Source of the DNA: Pelagibacteraceae bacterium AG-325-E08 | GTDB lineage: Bacteria; Pseudomonadota; Alphaproteobacteria; Pelagibacterales; Pelagibacteraceae | NCBI GenBank assembly: GCA_003282985.1 | Contig: QBYE01000005.1 | Coordinates: forward strand, 1 to 64,000 | Reading direction: 5' to 3' | DNA length: 64,000 bases | Shown: positions 59,836 through 64,000 of the stretch, one piece after another | How positions within the stretch are numbered: position 1 is the stretch's first letter | How the letters are laid out: each line of letters opens with the position of its first letter | Notes under the pieces: generated by a model | Database searches by the model: none | Seen by the model: the letters and a program-made list of their open reading frames with translations, nothing else | What the model was told of the DNA's origin: nothing | Program-made: the position numbers and the translations under genes

Positions 59836-61236
59836 TTACCTGGTTGCGGATGAAACTGCTTTTTCATCACTCTTAGCAGACTCCATCATTTCATAGTCAA
59901 GCCCAGCTATTTCTACTTCTCGGGGGATCCTTAATTTACCCATACCATGAAGTACTTTAGCTATGACATAACCTGGTAACATTCCAAGAACACCAAACAT
60001 TATGATTGCCCCTAAGAACTGTCCTAACGGGTTAATTGAAGCATACGTTGTTCCATCCCACATAGCACCAACACTGTAACCAGATGCTGGATAACCGTTT
60101 AGAACAAAACCGCATATTACTAGACCAATAAATCCAGCATAACCATGTACTGCGACTGCACCTACTGCATCATCAATTTTGAACTTACGTTCAACCCAAT
60201 AATGTAGTTTGTATGAAATCACAACACCGATCATACCAATGATCATTGCTTGAATTGGATGATATAAATCATTTCCAGCTGAAGCACATATAATACCAGC
60301 TAGTCCACTTGAGTAAGTCCAGAAAGGATCACCTTTAGCAATCCAATAACCGGCTAATAATCCTCCTGACAATGACATCAAGAAGTTAAAAGTAATACCA
60401 CTAAGTGTAGTAGGGGTTACGTATATGTTTGTAGCTGTCCAATAACTTATTCCTTCCATCCCATATTCAGGTCCAAGGTCAAAGATTGGTATATTACATG
60501 CTGCATAAAATCCCCAGAATCCAGTATAAATTAAAAATAATCCTACTGTAACTAGCCAAGGATTTCTTGGTCCTATGTTTCTTGGCTCACCACTAGATGA
60601 AAACTTACCAATTCGTGGTCCCAAAACCATTAGAACACCCAAAGCAAATCCACCTGCAATTGCGTGAATTACTCCTGAGGCATAAGCGTCATGATATCCT
60701 AAAATTTTAAGCATCCATCCATCGAAGTGCCATCCCCAAGCAGCATCAATTGTCCAAAAAACAGATCCAATCGCAATTGCTAAAATTCCAAATGCAAAAG
60801 TAGTTATTCTTTCAATGATTGCTCCTGAAACGATAGAAGCAGCTGTCCATGAGAACAGTAAGAATGCAGCCCAGAACACTCCACTTATGTGGTCACCTAA
60901 GTTAACCGCCATGTATTCTGTATTAGCTAAATACCACTTTGCACTAAAAGTACTGTCGTCAGTGATAAGAGCTGTGCTTTCATTCATTATTGAAGGAGCA
61001 ATTCCTGGTCCTGTTGGAAAAGCCCAATAAATCCACCAACCAAATAAAAACCAAGTTACTGTTACCAACGGTATCAGCATTGTATTTTTCATAAGAGTAT
61101 GTTGATGGTGTTTGTATCGTGATGCACCAACTTCATACATACAGAAACCGACGTGAATTAAAAACATCAGTACCACTGTCACCCAGTAGTAAAATTCTGT
61201 AAATATAGTAGTAAGAGCACCTAACTGATCAGTCAT
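59836..61236 (-). CDS. amt: Ammonium transporter
   Basis: Polytopic; GVIHAIAGGFALGVLMVLGPRIGKF, AVGAVAVHGYAGFIGLVICGF (twin His regions). Confidence 0.93.
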   Translation of the reverse strand: MTDQLGALTTIFTEFYYWVTVVLMFLIHVGFCMYEVGASRYKHHQHTLMKNTMLIPLVTVTWFLFGWWIYWAFPTGPGIAPSIMNESTALITDDSTFSAKWYLANTEYMAVNLGDHISGVFWAAFLLFSWTAASIVSGAIIERITTFAFGILAIAIGSVFWTIDAAWGWHFDGWMLKILGYHDAYASGVIHAIAGGFALGVLMVLGPRIGKFSSSGEPRNIGPRNPWLVTVGLFLIYTGFWGFYAACNIPIFDLGPEYGMEGISYWTATNIYVTPTTLSGITFNFLMSLSGGLLAGYWIAKGDPFWTYSSGLAGIICASAGNDLYHPIQAMIIGMIGVVISYKLHYWVERKFKIDDAVGAVAVHGYAGFIGLVICGFVLNGYPASGYSVGAMWDGTTYASINPLGQFLGAIIMFGVLGMLPGYVIAKVLHGMGKLRIPREVEIAGLDYEMMESAKSDEKAVSSATR

Positions 61237-61305
61237 ATTCTCTCTCCATATTAGTTTTCAAAAGCCTATTAAATTTTCTAAGGTGTGACAAATGAAACAA
61301 CTACA

Positions 61306-61333
61306 AAAAACCTAATATAAACGTCAGGTTTTT
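61306..61333 (-). terminator. Candidate intrinsic terminator downstream of the 61361-63998 cluster
   Basis: aaaaacct ... aggttttt 8-bp stem, A/U tracts on both sides. Confidence 0.55.
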
Positions 61334-61360
61334 AAAAAAAAACAACTTAAGATTGTGGAA

Positions 61361-61777
61361 TTAAAATTTTAGATAAGCTTTTTTTAAATCTACAAGAGGA
61401 TGTTTTGGAGACATTTGAAATTTAACTAGTAACTCTCTAGCTATCATATCTCTATCCTGCTGATTTTCTGGTAACTTTATTGACTTTGGAATTGTAACCC
61501 ATCCATTTGCATTTCTGCAAAACACCGCAGGTTTTCCCTCTTCATAACCCATATGAACATCTTCTAACCAGTTAAGATCATCCCAGCCCATAGCTTCTAC
61601 ATATTTTTTTAGGAATGGCGTTATTTTTTTATAATCTGGAAGTAAGTTTACATCATATCTATAACCAATATGTTGGCCAATTAATTTTTCTCTAGCAGTT
61701 TCCTTAAAAGTACCAAGTTTCATTTTCTTTTCTTTTTTTGATTTACTTTTAATTTTACTATTTTTTTTCTTGGGCAT
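61361..61777 (-). CDS. Conserved hypothetical protein with Lys-rich N-terminus, downstream of GlxD/MgsC-like gene
   Basis: 138 aa; IGQHIGYRYDVNLLPDYKKITPFLKKYVEAMGWDDLNWLEDVHMGYEEGKPAVFCRNANGWVTIPKSIKLP. Confidence 0.75.
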   Translation of the reverse strand: MPKKKNSKIKSKSKKEKKMKLGTFKETAREKLIGQHIGYRYDVNLLPDYKKITPFLKKYVEAMGWDDLNWLEDVHMGYEEGKPAVFCRNANGWVTIPKSIKLPENQQDRDMIARELLVKFQMSPKHPLVDLKKAYLKF

Positions 61778-61785
61778 GATTATCT

Positions 61786-63195
61786 TTATATTTTATGATA
61801 GTTATCAACTCCAACAGTATAGTTTGTTCCTGCCAATGGTACTTTTGCTAAAGCAGAAGCTTCAGATGTTAATGCAGCTAAATCTTCTGGCTCTAAAGAG
61901 TGAATATTAGTTTTTCCACAAGCTCTAGCTAAAAGTTGTGCTTCTAAAGTCATAGAATGTAAATAATTATATACTCTTAAAGCTGCATCATCAGGATTTA
62001 ATCTTGCTCTTAATTTTGGATCTTGAGTAGCAACGCCTACTGGACATCTTCCTGTATGACAGTGGTAACATTCTCCAGCTTTTACTCCCATTTCTTTTTC
62101 AAAATTTGCTTCAGGAATGTCTTTATTACAATTTAATGCAATCATTGAACCAGTTCCGATTGCAATTGCGTCAGCACCTAATGCTAAAGCTTTCGCCATA
62201 TCAGCACCATCTCTTACTCCACCAGCATAAATTAAAGTTACTTTTCCAGTCTTACCAACATCATCTAAGGCTCTTCTAGCTTCTCTGATGGCAGCAATTC
62301 CAGGAATACCAGTATTTGCTGCAGCTATGTGGGGACCAGCACCGGTAGAACCTTCCATTCCATCTAAATAAATAGAATCAGGATCACACTTAGCCGCCAT
62401 ACGAACATCATCATAAACTTTTGAAGCACCAAGTTTTAGTTGAATAGGTACTCTATTTTTAGTCAATTGTCTTAATTCTTCAACTTTTAAAGCTAGATCA
62501 TCTGGACCTAACCAATCAGGGTGTCTTGCTGGAGATCTTTGGTCAATACCAGAAGGTAATGATCTCATTTCAGCTACTTGGTCAGTAACTTTCTGACCCA
62601 TTAAATGTCCTCCCATCCCAACTTTTTGTCCTTGTCCGATAAATACTTCTATTCCATCTGCTAGTTGAGCGTGATGTGGGTTAAACCCATACCTTGATTG
62701 AATACATTGATAAAACCATTTTTCAGAATATCTTCTTTCATCAGGTATCATTCCACCTTCACCTGAACAAGTTGCACTTCCAGCCATTGTTGCTCCTCTA
62801 GCTAAAGCAGTTTTTGCTTCATAAGAGAGAGCACCAAAACTCATTCCAGTAATATATACAGGAATATCTAATTCAATCGGATTCTCACATCTTGGTCCAA
62901 TTACAGTTTTAGTTTCACATTTTTCTCTATAACCCTCAATAACAAATCTTGTAAGTGTCCCAGGTAAGAAAACTAAATCATCAAAAGTTGGAATTTTTTT
63001 CATCAATGCCATACCACGCATTCTGTATCTTCCTAATTGTGCTTTAATATGAATGTCGTCTATAACTTCTGGAGTAAAAATAGCATTATGACCTAATAAA
63101 CTTTTATTTCTTTTTCCCTCTTCATGTGCATGGACATCAGCTTTTCCACCAACTCCTTTACCATTAGATTTTTTTTTCTTTTTTCTTTTTGCCAT
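61786..63195 (-). CDS. Glutamate synthase-like FMN/Fe-S subunit (GlxD / N-methylglutamate synthase MgsC-like)
   Basis: ITGMSFGALSYEAKTALARGA, GGVRDGADMAKALALGADAIAIGT, CYHCHTGRCPVGVATQDP (3Fe-4S type Cys). Confidence 0.88.
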   Translation of the reverse strand: MAKRKKKKKSNGKGVGGKADVHAHEEGKRNKSLLGHNAIFTPEVIDDIHIKAQLGRYRMRGMALMKKIPTFDDLVFLPGTLTRFVIEGYREKCETKTVIGPRCENPIELDIPVYITGMSFGALSYEAKTALARGATMAGSATCSGEGGMIPDERRYSEKWFYQCIQSRYGFNPHHAQLADGIEVFIGQGQKVGMGGHLMGQKVTDQVAEMRSLPSGIDQRSPARHPDWLGPDDLALKVEELRQLTKNRVPIQLKLGASKVYDDVRMAAKCDPDSIYLDGMEGSTGAGPHIAAANTGIPGIAAIREARRALDDVGKTGKVTLIYAGGVRDGADMAKALALGADAIAIGTGSMIALNCNKDIPEANFEKEMGVKAGECYHCHTGRCPVGVATQDPKLRARLNPDDAALRVYNYLHSMTLEAQLLARACGKTNIHSLEPEDLAALTSEASALAKVPLAGTNYTVGVDNYHKI

Positions 63196-63998
63196 TAGAT
63201 AGCTCCTTTTTTTTCAGTTGGTTCTAAATTGTCATAATTCCAAAGTTTTTTTCCAGCTACTATTTTTTTCATTTTACTCACGTCAAAATTTTCACCAATT
63301 TCAGCAACTTTTAATTTTCTTTTTAGCCAATCTTGATCACTTTTTGTTAACTCTGAGTCTACAGCATCACTACCATAAGACCCAATTTGTCCACCTATGA
63401 AAATTGTCCCATCATACATCGAGTCACCTAAATTAATTCCTACATCTCCAAGTATAATAATTCTTCCTCGTTGCATCATAAATCCAGTAAATGCTCCAGC
63501 ATCACCACCAATTATTATTGTTCCACCCTTCATGTCTATTCCAGTTCTTGCGCCAACACTTCCTTTACAAATTAAATCACCACCTCTGATTGCAGCTCCA
63601 AAACATGATCCTGCATTTTTTTCAATTACAACTTTTCCAGCCATTAAGTTTTCTGCACATGACCATCCAACTCTCCCATTAATTCTAACAGTAGGACCAT
63701 CACATGATCCCATTCCAAAATAACCTAAACTTCCTTCAAAAATTAAATTTAATTTATTCAAAATACCAACACCTAAACTATGTTTTCCTTGAGGATTTTT
63801 AATTACGATCGTTCCAAAGCCCTGACTCATTAAATTATCTATTTCTTTATTAGCTTCAGCAGCTGTCATATCTTTAACATCTAGATTAGTTCTTTTATTA
63901 AAATCAACATCATAAGTACCAAAGTAATAAAAATTTTCTGCTTCGTCAGGATTAAAGAATTTTTGTTGAGTTCTTCCTGTTAAAACTTCTGTATGCAT
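63195..63998 (-). CDS. Glutamate synthase GXGXG-domain protein (GlxC / MgsB-like); may be truncated by the window edge
   Basis: Repeated G-rich beta-helix (GRVGWSCAENLMAGKVVIEKNAGSCFGAAIRGGDLICKGSVGARTGIDMKGGTIIIGGDAGAFTGFMMQRG). Confidence 0.87.
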   Translation of the reverse strand: MHTEVLTGRTQQKFFNPDEAENFYYFGTYDVDFNKRTNLDVKDMTAAEANKEIDNLMSQGFGTIVIKNPQGKHSLGVGILNKLNLIFEGSLGYFGMGSCDGPTVRINGRVGWSCAENLMAGKVVIEKNAGSCFGAAIRGGDLICKGSVGARTGIDMKGGTIIIGGDAGAFTGFMMQRGRIIILGDVGINLGDSMYDGTIFIGGQIGSYGSDAVDSELTKSDQDWLKRKLKVAEIGENFDVSKMKKIVAGKKLWNYDNLEPTEKKGAI

Positions 63999-64000
63999 AC

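Noticed and set aside
63397-63723. 108-aa plus-strand ORF opposite the GlxC-like gene
   Set aside because: Pro/Ile-rich mirror of the glycine-repeat beta-helix coding sequence.

Overview
The window is a compact, AT-rich, gene-dense chromosomal segment. Protein content, very short intergenic gaps and gene order suggest a SAR11/Pelagibacterales-like marine alphaproteobacterium (inference; no rRNA is present to confirm). I saw no tRNA, rRNA, CRISPR array, phage or transposon. From left to right: the 3' end of miaA; ilvB-ilvH-ilvC-leuA running directly into mreB-mreC-mreD-mrdA-rodA; a small-metabolite enzyme group (DadA-like oxidoreductase, EamA, 2-hydroxyacid dehydrogenase, HDAC-like, MsrB); two branched-chain-amino-acid-type ABC systems separated by azlCD, a CsiD/GlaH-like glutarate hydroxylase and a ProC-like gene; a divergent catabolic island (LLM flavin monooxygenase, AA_synth family, alpha/beta hydrolase, ALDH and EamA on minus; EutA-like and DoeA/EutD-like on plus) followed by a polyamine-type ABC transporter; a FadN-like fusion, agmatinase-family enzyme, ALDH and ArgE-like gene; acnA, zapE and housekeeping genes; and a minus-strand nitrogen island (DAPAL-like, type III glutamine synthetase/GmaS-like, two small membrane proteins, Amt, a conserved unknown, GlxD/MgsC-like, GlxC/MgsB-like). 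The best candidates for undescribed biology are the EutA/DoeA plus LLM/AA_synth catabolic island at 30.2-41.7 kb, the Amt-associated small membrane proteins and unknown protein in the nitrogen island, and a terminator-like structured element directly abutting the LysE-family gene at 16.7 kb.
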